This document shows positions 1-7,810 of a stretch of 64,000 bases of DNA, in pieces. Numbering within the stretch: the stretch's first letter is position 1; every line of letters starts with the position of its first letter. The notes beneath the pieces are model-generated. The model searched no databases. It was given only the letters and a program-made list of their open reading frames with translations, and was not told the origin of the DNA. The stretch comes from Hahella sp. KA22. GTDB taxonomy: Bacteria; Pseudomonadota; Gammaproteobacteria; Pseudomonadales; Oleiphilaceae. The position numbers and the translations under genes are program-made. Location: NCBI RefSeq assembly GCF_004135205.1, contig NZ_CP035490.1, positions 5,819,501 through 5,883,500 on the forward strand, read 5' to 3'.

Positions 1-29
1 CCTTCATGCACTGCTGACGGGCGACCACA

Positions 30-521
30 ATGCGAGTCCATCCTCCGACTCTATTAATCCTTAGCATAGCCGCCCTCACGCTGATGACGGAACAGGGCGC
101 TGCGACGGAGCTGTCCGCCTGTGAATCCGAAAGAGAAAAAATGACGCAAACATTAGGCGCCGTTTTCAAACCTTATCTCAGAAAACATGAGTCTCTGGCC
201 AGCCAACGCGGCAATATAATCGACTTGAAAGTCAGCCTCAACGGCTGGGTGGAAGACATTGCGCAATGTTATCGCAACGTCTACGCAGAAAGAGGCGCCC
301 CGGAAGACGATAATGTCCTGAATAACGGTTTGCACTGGGCGGGAGCGCTCACCGAATTTCATGAACTGGTGAAAACCCTGAATCGTCAGCTTCAAACCGA
401 AGCCCAGAAAAAAGCTGAATCTCTAAGCGAAAAAGATCCCACCTTCCGCCACCTCCTGCAACAAGTCCTCCTCCCCAACTTCCCGCTACAAGCGGAAAGA
501 TCGGGGGGAGAATTTATTTGA
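30..521 (+). CDS. secreted protein of unknown function
   Basis: A 163-residue protein with a hydrophobic N-terminus (LLILSIAALTLM) followed by small residues (GAATELSA), which reads as a Sec signal peptide with cleavage near residue 25. The mature part is mostly helical and charged, with Cys residues near the start (SACESE) and in the middle (IAQCYRNV) that could form a disulfide. I recognise no domain. No strong ribosome binding site precedes the ATG, and an upstream ATG at position 6 stops after three codons. It is followed by a 105-200 nt gap and the NfeD gene on the same strand. Function unknown; a periplasmic location is inferred from the signal peptide only. Confidence 0.65.
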   Translation: MRVHPPTLLILSIAALTLMTEQGAATELSACESEREKMTQTLGAVFKPYLRKHESLASQRGNIIDLKVSLNGWVEDIAQCYRNVYAERGAPEDDNVLNNGLHWAGALTEFHELVKTLNRQLQTEAQKKAESLSEKDPTFRHLLQQVLLPNFPLQAERSGGEFI

Positions 522-701
522 GCCAGAACCCCGCCATTCTGGATAATGTTCTGGCGACCTCTGCAGAAGTCGAGTTAATCTGCTAATACTGATATCAATT
601 AATGGCGCAGCAAGAGCACCCACGCCATGGCCAAGGATATGCGATTAAGTTCGCTTGCAATCCGGCGCAGGACGCCGACCGCTTCGGGGTTGTGTTTTTG
701 T

Positions 702-2087
702 ATGCAGCTTCCCGCAAGATTGTTTTGGCTGCTCTATTTCGCGATCTCCGCTTCTTTCTTCTTTTCGTCTTTTACCGCAGAAACCCTGGCCGCAGAAACA
801 AGCGGTGTGAATGCATCCGCCAAACACCCGCCGCAGGTATGGACCCTTGATATACAGGGAGCTATAGGACCCGCCAGTGCGGATTTATTCATGCGCGCAT
901 TAGAAGAGGCGAATGAAGCCGGGGCGTCTCTCTTTCTGTTGCGACTGGATACTCCTGGCGGTTTGGACAAGTCCATGCGCGATATGATTCAGGCGATTCT
1001 GGCTTCTTCCACTCCAGTCGCCGCCTACGTTTATCCCAAAGGCGCCAGAGCAGCCAGCGCCGGAACTTACATTCTGTACAGCTCTCATGTCGCCGCCATG
1101 GCGCACGCCACCAATCTGGGAGCCGCCACGCCGATATCAATCGCCGCCCCTTCATCCTCGCCATCAAAGCCTGACAGCGATGCAAAGGGCGACGAGAAAG
1201 GGCTAAGTACGCTGGAACACAAGCAGATCAATGACGCTGTCGCCTATATCCAGGGCTTGGCGAAACTGCGCAGGCGTAACGCAGAGTGGGCGGAACGGGC
1301 CGTGCGCGACGCCGCCAGCTTGAGTGCGGAAGAGGCGTTGCAAATGAACGTCATTGATATGATGGCGGATTCAACAGAGCAACTGCTGACCCAACTGGAA
1401 GGGAGGCAGGTCAACCTTGATAACGGCGCTGTAACCTTAAAGCTGTCTGGATATGAGTTGCATCCTGTCGAACCGGATTGGCGCCACCGCTTCCTGGCTG
1501 TCATCACCGATCCCAGCGTCGCTTATATCCTGCTGCTGATCGGCATCTATGGATTGCTGCTGGAAGCCTACAATCCTGGCGCAGCCCTGCCCGGCATCCT
1601 CGGCGCCATTTGTCTGCTGATAGGCCTGTATGCATTACAGCTGCTGCCTATCAGCTACGCGGGATTGGGGCTCTTGTTACTGGGCGTCGCGCTGATGACG
1701 GCGGAGAGCTTTGCTCCCAGCTTCGGCGCATTGGGTTTAGGCGGCGTGGCGGCGTTTATTCTTGGCTCCGTCATGCTGATGGACACGAAATCTCCCGCCT
1801 ACCAGATCGCCCTGCCCGTCATCATCGCCGTGGCGGCCCTATCCGTCCTGGTGCTCAGCGTGCTGCTGCACTTCGCCTTGAAATCCCGAAAACAGGCGGT
1901 GGTGTCCGGTGTGGAAACTCTTATCGGTTCACAGGCGGAAGCTATCGCCGACTTTGAAGGGAGCGGCCGGGTCGCCGCCCAGGGACAACTATGGATGGCT
2001 TATTGCGACACGCCGGTATCGCAAGGCCAAAAACTCAGAATCACAGGAATACAGGGACTGACCCTGCAAGTGGAGGCTATCCCATGA
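702..2087 (+). CDS. nfeD: NfeD-family membrane serine protease (ClpP-like class, long form)
   Basis: Long-form NfeD: an N-terminal ClpP/S49-like protease domain, a four-helix membrane region (residues about 265-395) and a C-terminal NfeD OB-fold. Counting from the ATG at 702, the nucleophile Ser119 lies in RAASAGTY, and Lys174 in HKQIND is the likely general base. Between them sits an extra Ser/Pro/Lys-rich loop of about 18 residues. The frame is open from 627, but starting at 702 gives a clean signal peptide ([19 protein letters not shown]) and is preferred. The gene overlaps the slipin start by ATGA, as in STOPP-type operons, where the archaeal homologue cleaves the stomatin-like partner near its C-terminus. 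Likely role: membrane protein quality control. The family is certain; the start is less so. Confidence 0.9.
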   Translation: MQLPARLFWLLYFAISASFFFSSFTAETLAAETSGVNASAKHPPQVWTLDIQGAIGPASADLFMRALEEANEAGASLFLLRLDTPGGLDKSMRDMIQAILASSTPVAAYVYPKGARAASAGTYILYSSHVAAMAHATNLGAATPISIAAPSSSPSKPDSDAKGDEKGLSTLEHKQINDAVAYIQGLAKLRRRNAEWAERAVRDAASLSAEEALQMNVIDMMADSTEQLLTQLEGRQVNLDNGAVTLKLSGYELHPVEPDWRHRFLAVITDPSVAYILLLIGIYGLLLEAYNPGAALPGILGAICLLIGLYALQLLPISYAGLGLLLLGVALMTAESFAPSFGALGLGGVAAFILGSVMLMDTKSPAYQIALPVIIAVAALSVLVLSVLLHFALKSRKQAVVSGVETLIGSQAEAIADFEGSGRVAAQGQLWMAYCDTPVSQGQKLRITGIQGLTLQVEAIP

Positions 2088-2842
2088 TCGCTTACGTTGT
2101 TTTGGCGCTGGTTATTATTGCGCTCGCCCTGCTGCTGACGATGTTTCGAGTCATGCGCGAGTATGAGCGCGCAGTGGTGTTCTTGCTTGGTCGTTTCTAT
2201 AAGGTGAAAGGGCCCGGACTGATCGTTATCGTGCCCATCATTCAACAAATGGTGCGCGTCGATTTAAGGATTGTCGTCATGGATGTGCCGACACAGGATG
2301 TAATATCCCGGGACAACGTCTCGGTTAAGGTCAACGCCGTGGTGTACTACCGGGTGCTGGACCCGCAGAAAAGCGTGATTAACGTGGAGAATTACAACGA
2401 GGCCACCAGTCAACTGGCGCAAACCACGTTGCGTTCAGTGCTTGGTCAGCATGAGCTGGATGAAATGCTGGCGTCGCGGGAGGAGCTGAATGAGGATATC
2501 CAGCGCATCTTGGACGTCCAGACCGACGGCTGGGGCATCAAGGTCTCCAACGTAGAGATCAAACATGTGGACCTGGATGAACGCATGATTCGCGCTATCG
2601 CCAAGCAGGCGGAAGCGGAGCGTATTCGGCGCGCCAAGGTGATTCACGCCACCGGCGAGCTGGAAGCATCGGAAAAACTGCGCGAGGCCGCTTCGATTCT
2701 CGCCAAGCAGCCGCAAGCGATTCAGCTGCGCTACCTGCAGACGCTCACGGAGATCGCCAGCGACAAAACCAACACCATCGCTTTTCCACTACCACTGGAA
2801 ATTCTCAAGGCTTTCGGCATTCAGGAGAATGAGTCCAGCTGA
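2084..2842 (+). CDS. slipin / stomatin-like SPFH-domain membrane protein
   Basis: A 252-residue slipin. One N-terminal membrane helix ([19 protein letters not shown]) is followed by the SPFH domain starting at [14 protein letters not shown], with the typical [20 protein letters not shown] strand region and a C-terminal coiled-coil segment rich in AEAER. The start is fixed by the ATGA overlap with nfeD; in-frame codons upstream belong to the nfeD reading region. The protein oligomerises at the inner membrane and is the usual partner or substrate of long NfeD proteases. Translational coupling with nfeD supports a shared complex. No terminator with a T-tract was seen after it; a short inverted repeat (CCCTGA/TCAGGG) spans the convergent junction with the next gene. 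Confidence 0.93.
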   Translation: MIAYVVLALVIIALALLLTMFRVMREYERAVVFLLGRFYKVKGPGLIVIVPIIQQMVRVDLRIVVMDVPTQDVISRDNVSVKVNAVVYYRVLDPQKSVINVENYNEATSQLAQTTLRSVLGQHELDEMLASREELNEDIQRILDVQTDGWGIKVSNVEIKHVDLDERMIRAIAKQAEAERIRRAKVIHATGELEASEKLREAASILAKQPQAIQLRYLQTLTEIASDKTNTIAFPLPLEILKAFGIQENESS

Positions 2843-2880
2843 CCTCCCCCATCAAGCCTGACTCGCCCCTGAAAACCGAC

Positions 2881-3426
2881 TCAGGGCATGGATTCCAAAC
2901 AGGGATAGTCGGATAACTTCTGCAATACGTTGAATTGCGTCGCTGTAGCGGTTTTTATCTGATAAGTCACTTGCAGGCCGCCAAAGTCAAATTGGGCTTG
3001 GCCGGAGGTGTCCGACTCGGGCGTAATCCGCGCTTGCCCAAGGAAACGAAACAACGCCCACTCCCCCAAGAAGTCATACCGTCTACGGTCGCCGTTCAAC
3101 GTTTCTACTTCCACGTATGCGTCCGGATTGCTCGCTGGCCAGGAGAACTCGGACCAAAATCTCGGTCCGGGCACTGAAGCCGCCTCGACTTCCCCGATTA
3201 CAATGCGAATCCGTCGAATTGACGGAGACATCGTCAAAGGCTTAAGACTCACTCTGAAACCAGCCTTTGATGCGGTTTCAGAAGAAGCCGCCGAACTCGT
3301 TACCGGAGACGTGGACAACGCCGCCATGACGTCGTCTCGATAGCATCCAACCTCCGCCGCCATCGCGTTCAGACAGTTTCCTGTAAGCAAAGCAGCCCAC
3401 CCAAACGCCTTCAACAGGAACCTCAT
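2881..3426 (-). CDS. secreted protein of unknown function
   Basis: A 181-residue protein with a probable signal peptide (FLLKAFGWAALLTGNCLNAMA, cleavage near AMA-AEVG). The mature part looks beta-rich, with alternating hydrophobic strands (RIRIVIGEVEAAS, DAYVEVETLNGDRRRYDF, AQFDFGGLQVTYQI). Cys residues near the start (EVGCYRD) and end (DYPCLESMP) of the mature chain could pair. I do not recognise the family. It converges on the slipin gene with a 38-nt gap and has no operon partner. Confidence 0.65.
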   Translation of the reverse strand: MRFLLKAFGWAALLTGNCLNAMAAEVGCYRDDVMAALSTSPVTSSAASSETASKAGFRVSLKPLTMSPSIRRIRIVIGEVEAASVPGPRFWSEFSWPASNPDAYVEVETLNGDRRRYDFLGEWALFRFLGQARITPESDTSGQAQFDFGGLQVTYQIKTATATQFNVLQKLSDYPCLESMP

Positions 3427-3627
3427 TTACGCCCGCTTCTCACACAAAAAAGAGACAGAAAATCACCTATAAACCTACCCATTGCCAAGCCCGCCGCAGG
3501 ATAGCATTATTGGCGAATCGATTTCAGAAACGGCGAAAACCGCCTCAAACAAAAAGCAGGGAAGCCCGTCACCACTACCTTCCCTGCCGTCATCCCTACA
3601 AAAAGTTATAACGAGAAAATTGCAATA

Positions 3628-4080
3628 ATGACTACGAAAAAAACGGTTCTACTAAGCATGAGATTGCTTGTGGATATCGATAACAACGCTAAAGAAGAAC
3701 AGGCGCTCAACGCTATTGAAGAAAAAGCTCGAGAGCTGTTTGGTGAAGCCAATTTCGATTTATTATTTAAAAACTCAAGCACATTGAACGAGAGAATCGA
3801 TTGCGATAAATGCTGTGTCTGCGGCATTTGGGTTTATGACAAAAATGCCCAATGGTCCGCCGGTGACCTCTATGATCTTTCTCCTGGCATCAAAATTCAC
3901 TCGGATATGTTCTGCTCATTTTGCGAGCCGCCACGTCCCCCGATGATTTCTGATGAAGGCGCCAATGAATGGACCTCAGAGCCTATAAACATAGAGTGGG
4001 AAAATAGCTGGGGAAGACCTGTAAGAAATTCACACAGCAGAAGCTCGGGCGCAGACGATTGGGGCGGCGGGAGCTGGTAG
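3628..4080 (+). CDS. small Cys-rich (probable zinc-binding) protein of unknown function
   Basis: A 150-residue cytoplasmic protein with no signal peptide. Four cysteines form two CxxC-type knuckles, CDKCCVCG at about residues 55-62 and CSFCEPP near residue 92, spaced as in a zinc ribbon or treble clef. The N-terminal 50 residues are helical and acidic. The C-terminus is low-complexity and ends in DDWGGGSW. The region is visibly AT-richer than its neighbours, as in recently acquired genes. There is no operon partner. Metal binding is inferred from Cys spacing only. Confidence 0.6.
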   Translation: MTTKKTVLLSMRLLVDIDNNAKEEQALNAIEEKARELFGEANFDLLFKNSSTLNERIDCDKCCVCGIWVYDKNAQWSAGDLYDLSPGIKIHSDMFCSFCEPPRPPMISDEGANEWTSEPINIEWENSWGRPVRNSHSRSSGADDWGGGSW

Positions 4081-4107
4081 TACGTTTGGTTTGAGGGATA
4101 AGCCCTC

Positions 4108-4533
4108 TCAGCGCTCAAACTTCGTCGATAACACAATCGACGACATGGTTTTTTCGATGCCTTCTATTTCACCAATGTGATCCAGCACTTCATCGATCTG
4201 TTCCGTGGTTTCCGCGCGGATCAGGGCGATGAAGTCGTACTGTCCATTGATCGTGTACAGCGACCGCACCTCGTCAATGCGTCGCAGCGCCGTCTCCACC
4301 TGCTTGTTCAGTTTCGGATTGATTTCGATCATCACCTGGGCGCTGATGCGCTTCTTCTCATATTCCTTATCCAGACGCACGGTATAGCCGCGAATGACGC
4401 CTTCCGCCTCCAGCTTGGCGATGCGTTCATGTACTGCTGTGCGGGACAGGTTGAGTTTTCTCGCCAGTGACGAAGTGGCTTCTCGCGCGTTCGCCTGCAA
4501 CAGATCGAGCAAACGTTGATTTTTTTCATCCAT
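4108..4533 (-). CDS. Lrp/AsnC-family transcriptional regulator
   Basis: A 141-residue Lrp/AsnC regulator. The N-terminal winged HTH (DEKNQRLLDLLQANAREATSS, then LNLSRTAVHERIAKLEAEG) is followed by the RAM ligand-binding domain (IRGYTVRLDKEYEKK through IGEIEGIEKTMSSIVLST). Such proteins usually form dimers to octamers and sense an amino acid. It is divergent from the lysine-degradation genes across a 133-bp gap that holds phased TTCGTC repeats, so autoregulation and control of the neighbouring catabolic genes by lysine or an intermediate is a reasonable inference. The ligand cannot be read from sequence. Confidence 0.92.
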   Translation of the reverse strand: MDEKNQRLLDLLQANAREATSSLARKLNLSRTAVHERIAKLEAEGVIRGYTVRLDKEYEKKRISAQVMIEINPKLNKQVETALRRIDEVRSLYTINGQYDFIALIRAETTEQIDEVLDHIGEIEGIEKTMSSIVLSTKFER

Positions 4534-4561
4534 ATGACGATTTCACTACAGATATAGATAT

Positions 4562-4589
4562 TTCGTCTAAATTTATCAGTAAATTCGTC
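4562..4589. promoter_or_regulatory. phased TTCGTC direct repeats, candidate Lrp-type operator
   Basis: TTCGTC occurs at 4562-4567 and again at 4584-4589, 22 bp apart, or about two helical turns. A related GACGAT, the reverse complement of ATCGTC, lies at 4536-4541 next to the regulator start. AT-rich DNA separates the copies. Lrp-family octamers wrap DNA at helically phased sites, so this is a plausible operator for the divergent regulator, placed just upstream of the promoter for the lysine genes. This is pattern evidence only. Confidence 0.4.
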
Positions 4590-4599
4590 ACTATGACAG

Positions 4600-4629
4600 T
4601 TACAATCCGACATCTGCGCCTCCTATTAT
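4600..4629 (+). promoter_or_regulatory. sigma70-type promoter for the lysine-degradation genes
   Basis: A -35 candidate TTACAA (4600-4605) and a -10 candidate TATTAT (4624-4629) are separated by 18 bp. They lie about 40 bp upstream of the dehydrogenase ATG at 4667, which has an AGGAG ribosome binding site at 8 nt. The weak -35 directly below the TTCGTC repeats fits an activated promoter. Confidence 0.45.
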
Positions 4630-4666
4630 AGATTTATTCATCCAATAACAATTAGGAGAGGCACAT

Positions 4667-5788
4667 ATGAAACCCATCGTTGTTGTAGGCGCTGGTAAAA
4701 TCGGCTCAATGATCACGGATTTCCTGAACAGCACTGGCGACTACAAAGTCACGCTGGTAGACCAGAATCAGGACGCGCTGGACCGCATCGCCGAAGAAAT
4801 TCCCGGCATCTCAACTGTGAAGGCGAACGCCTCTAACCAGCAGGAAATGGAAGCCGCCTTCAAAGGCCACTTCGCCGTTATCAACTCCTGCCCATTCGAT
4901 ATCAGCGCATCCATCGCTCACGCAGCCGCCGCGCAGCAAGTTCACTACCTTGACCTGACCGAAGACGTCGCCAGCACCCGTCTCATCAAGTCACTGGCGA
5001 AAGACGCCAAATCCGCGTTCATTCCTCAGTGCGGGCTGGCTCCTGGCTTCATTTCCATCGTGGCTTATGATCTGGCGCGCCACTTCGACTCCTTGCATAA
5101 CGTCCACATGCGTGTCGGCGCACTGCCCAAGTTCCCCTCCAACGCGTTGAAATACAACCTGACCTGGAGCACCGACGGGCTGATCAACGAATACCTGAAC
5201 CCTTGTGAAGCCATCGTTAACGGCCAGTTGCGCGAAGTTCCTCCGATGGAAGAGCTGGAGCACTTCTCTCTGGACGGCGACGATTACGAAGCTTTCAATA
5301 CTTCTGGCGGCCTGGGCACGCTGTGCGAAACCCTGGAAGGCAAAGTGTCCAACCTGAACTACCGCACCGTGCGTTACCCTGGTCACCGCGACGTCATGAA
5401 GCTTCTGCTGAACGACCTGCGTCTGGGCGAGCGTCGCGACCTGTTGAAAGAAATCATGGAATCCGCCATCCCTGTCACCATGCAGGACGTTGTATTGGTA
5501 TTCGCCAACGTTAGCGGCGTGAAGAACGGTCTGTTCCTGCAGGAAACCTTCGCACGTAAGATTTACAGCCGCGAAATCAACGGTAAACTGCGTAGCGCCA
5601 TCCAGATCACCACCGCATCAGGCATCTGCGCTGCGCTGGACCTGCTGGCGGAAGGCAAACTGCCGAGCCAAGGCTTTGTACGTCAGGAAGATATCCGCTT
5701 CGAAGACTTTATAAACAACCGTTTCGGCCGCAACTATATGGAAGACGACGGGAAAAACCCTTCGGCTTCAGTGCGTCGCGTAGCCTGA
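4667..5788 (+). CDS. saccharopine dehydrogenase family oxidoreductase, probable lysine 6-dehydrogenase
   Basis: A 373-residue enzyme with an N-terminal Rossmann fold (VVVGAGKIGSMI) typical of the saccharopine dehydrogenase NADP-binding family, followed by the family C-terminal domain (QCGLAPGFISIVAYDLA, YPGHRDVMKLLLNDL). Its length and the absence of a fused lysine-ketoglutarate reductase domain fit lysine 6-dehydrogenase or a stand-alone saccharopine dehydrogenase. Both yield 2-aminoadipate 6-semialdehyde. The next gene oxidises that product and a third gene acts further down the pathway, so a role in lysine breakdown is well supported by context. Which of the two reactions it performs is not settled. 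RBS AGGAG lies at 8 nt. Confidence 0.85.
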   Translation: MKPIVVVGAGKIGSMITDFLNSTGDYKVTLVDQNQDALDRIAEEIPGISTVKANASNQQEMEAAFKGHFAVINSCPFDISASIAHAAAAQQVHYLDLTEDVASTRLIKSLAKDAKSAFIPQCGLAPGFISIVAYDLARHFDSLHNVHMRVGALPKFPSNALKYNLTWSTDGLINEYLNPCEAIVNGQLREVPPMEELEHFSLDGDDYEAFNTSGGLGTLCETLEGKVSNLNYRTVRYPGHRDVMKLLLNDLRLGERRDLLKEIMESAIPVTMQDVVLVFANVSGVKNGLFLQETFARKIYSREINGKLRSAIQITTASGICAALDLLAEGKLPSQGFVRQEDIRFEDFINNRFGRNYMEDDGKNPSASVRRVA

Positions 5789-5898
5789 TCAAATATGGGC
5801 GCGGCGACCCCGCGCCCCGACATCAGGACAGGTAGCGAACCAGAAGCTCGCTACAAGGACCACCAAACGCACTTACGACTCTTTACGGGAGGACCGCT

Positions 5899-7401
5899 AT
5901 GAATATCCAAGAGATTTTTTCAGCCCTGGGCATGGACCAGGGCATTCTTGCTTCAGGGGACTACAAAATCAGCTCCCCGGTTGACGGCAAAGTGATCGCC
6001 AACCTGAAACTGGACAGCAAAGACGAAGTAGAAAAGAAAATCGCCGCCGCCGCAGACGCCTTCAAAGCCTGGCGTCGCCTGCCCGCTCCTCAGCGTGGCG
6101 AGCTGGTGCGTCTTTACGGTGAAGAACTGCGCAAGCACAAAGAAACTCTGGGCGCCTTGATCACGCTGGAATGTGGCAAGATCATTTCTGAAGGCCAAGG
6201 CGAAGTACAGGAAATGATCGACATCTGCGATTTCGCCGTCGGTCTGTCCCGTCAACTGTACGGTCTGACTATCGCATCCGAGCGCCCCAATCACGCACTG
6301 CGCGAATCCTGGCACCCAATGGGCCCAGTCGGAGTTATTTCCGCGTTCAACTTCCCCATGGCGGTTTGGGCATGGAACAGCGCACTGGCGCTGGTGTGCG
6401 GCGATCCTGTGATCTGGAAACCTTCCGAGAAAACGCCTCTGTGCGCCCTGGCCTGTCAACATCTGCTGGATAAAGCCATCGCTCGCTTCGGCGAAGCGCC
6501 AGAAGGCCTGTCCAGCGTCATCATCGGCGAACGTGAAGTCGGCGAACAATTGGTTGACGACAAGCGCGTACCTTTGATCAGCGCCACCGGCAGCTGCGCC
6601 ATGGGCCGCGTAGTCGGTCAGCGCGTCGCGGCTCGCTTCGGCAAATCCATTCTGGAACTGGGCGGCAACAACGCCATCATCGTGGCGGAATCCGCTGACC
6701 TGGACATGGCCACCCGCGCCATTGTTTTCGGCGCAGTCGGCACCGCAGGCCAACGCTGCACCACCACTCGTCGCGTCTTCGCTCATGATTCCGTATATGA
6801 CGAATTGCTGGGGCGCCTGAAGGCCGCTTATAAGCAACTGCCTATCGGTAACCCACAGGAAGCCGGCACGTTAATCGGTCCGCTCATCGACGGCCGCTCT
6901 TACGAACAAATGGAGCAGGCGCTGGCTGACGCCAAAGCAAAAGGCTGTGACGTTTACGGCGGCGGACGCGCGCTGGAAAAAGAGTTCCCACAGGCTTACT
7001 ACGTGAACCCCGCGATTGTGGAAGGCGGCAACGCGCTGACCAACAATGCTCACGAAACCTTTGCGCCGATCCTGTACTTCTTCCGATACTCTGATCTGGA
7101 AGACGCGATTGAACGTCAGAACGATGTGCCACAAGGTCTGTCTTCCGCTATCTTCACTCTGAACATGCGTGAAGCGGAACTGTTCACCTCCGCGGTGGGC
7201 AGCGACTGCGGCATCGCCAACGTCAACGTCGGCACCAGCGGCGCTGAAATCGGCGGCGCATTCGGCGGCGAGAAAGAAACCGGCGGCGGTCGCGAGTCCG
7301 GCTCCGACTCCTGGAAGGCGTACATGCGCCGCTCCACAGCGACAGTAAACTATTCGTCCGAGCTGCCGCTGGCCCAGGGCATTAAGTTCGATCTCAACTA
7401 A
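5899..7401 (+). CDS. amaB: ALDH7-family L-aminoadipate-semialdehyde dehydrogenase
   Basis: A 500-residue aldehyde dehydrogenase of the ALDH7 (antiquitin) group. The catalytic Cys lies in GTAGQRCTTTRR, the general-base Glu in SILELGGNNAI, and the N-terminal catalytic Asn in SAFNFPMAVW. The NNAIIV and GQRCTTTRR signatures separate ALDH7 from other families. It converts 2-aminoadipate 6-semialdehyde (in equilibrium with piperideine-6-carboxylate) to L-2-aminoadipate with NAD(P)+. It lies 110 bp downstream of the dehydrogenase on the same strand, with GGGAGG before the ATG, and is followed by a strong terminator. The symbol follows Pseudomonas usage for this activity. Confidence 0.92.
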   Translation: MNIQEIFSALGMDQGILASGDYKISSPVDGKVIANLKLDSKDEVEKKIAAAADAFKAWRRLPAPQRGELVRLYGEELRKHKETLGALITLECGKIISEGQGEVQEMIDICDFAVGLSRQLYGLTIASERPNHALRESWHPMGPVGVISAFNFPMAVWAWNSALALVCGDPVIWKPSEKTPLCALACQHLLDKAIARFGEAPEGLSSVIIGEREVGEQLVDDKRVPLISATGSCAMGRVVGQRVAARFGKSILELGGNNAIIVAESADLDMATRAIVFGAVGTAGQRCTTTRRVFAHDSVYDELLGRLKAAYKQLPIGNPQEAGTLIGPLIDGRSYEQMEQALADAKAKGCDVYGGGRALEKEFPQAYYVNPAIVEGGNALTNNAHETFAPILYFFRYSDLEDAIERQNDVPQGLSSAIFTLNMREAELFTSAVGSDCGIANVNVGTSGAEIGGAFGGEKETGGGRESGSDSWKAYMRRSTATVNYSSELPLAQGIKFDLN

Positions 7402-7421
7402 GCCTTTGCTGAGTTGACTTG

Positions 7422-7446
7422 AAAGGAGAGCTTCGGCTCTCCTTTT
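7422..7446 (+). terminator. rho-independent terminator after the ALDH7 gene
   Basis: A 10-bp stem (AAAGGAGAGC / GCTCTCCTTT) with a TTCG tetraloop lies 20 nt after the stop codon and ends in a short T run. Confidence 0.85.
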
Positions 7447-7810
7447 GACATCCGCGCCAGGACGCGCGGTTCGACAGGTCAGGATTTTCCTTATTGGTTT
7501 AACGCTTATTAACATGGCAATGATATTGGCATGTTAATAGCCCGGCGCATGGATGCGCCTGCGCGGCGACTAGCTGCGGGAGACAGGGTCTGACATGTGC
7601 AGGCCCTGTCGTGCGGACAAATAGAAGGAAGCTATTTGTCCGCCTGATTAATATACCGATGATGTACGGGAAGCTGTTTCCGACTGTGCGCCTGTAACCG
7701 GACTTCGACCGAAGCCGGACCTCCTCCTCTTCTTCCAGAACGCCTCAGGCGTCTGGACGCACGCCGGTCAGACAAACGTCAGTATTATTTTCAGGATTAC
7801 GAGCCGTACC
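7447..7810 (+). other. long intergenic region with a palindrome and multiple hairpins upstream of hglS
   Basis: No gene is seen here. A 29-bp near-palindrome with arms TTAACATG and CATGTTAA (7509-7537) looks like an operator. Downstream lie a GACAGGG/CCCTGTC hairpin (7582-7610), a perfect 12-bp stem (arms 7613-7624 and 7632-7643, loop AAGGAAG), a bulged CCGG..CTTCG/CGAAG..CCGG hairpin (7698-7718) and a small ACGCC/GGCGT hairpin. None has a T-tract, so they look like leader structure rather than terminators. I could not match it to a known riboswitch class. Confidence 0.5.

Noticed and set aside
5953-6837. 294-codon open frame on the minus strand inside the ALDH7 gene
   Set aside because: It lies wholly opposite a well-conserved enzyme gene, has shadow-type composition and no ribosome binding site.
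7447-7810. Lysine riboswitch (L-box) upstream of hglS
   Set aside because: I could not find the conserved L-box core sequences; only generic hairpins are present.
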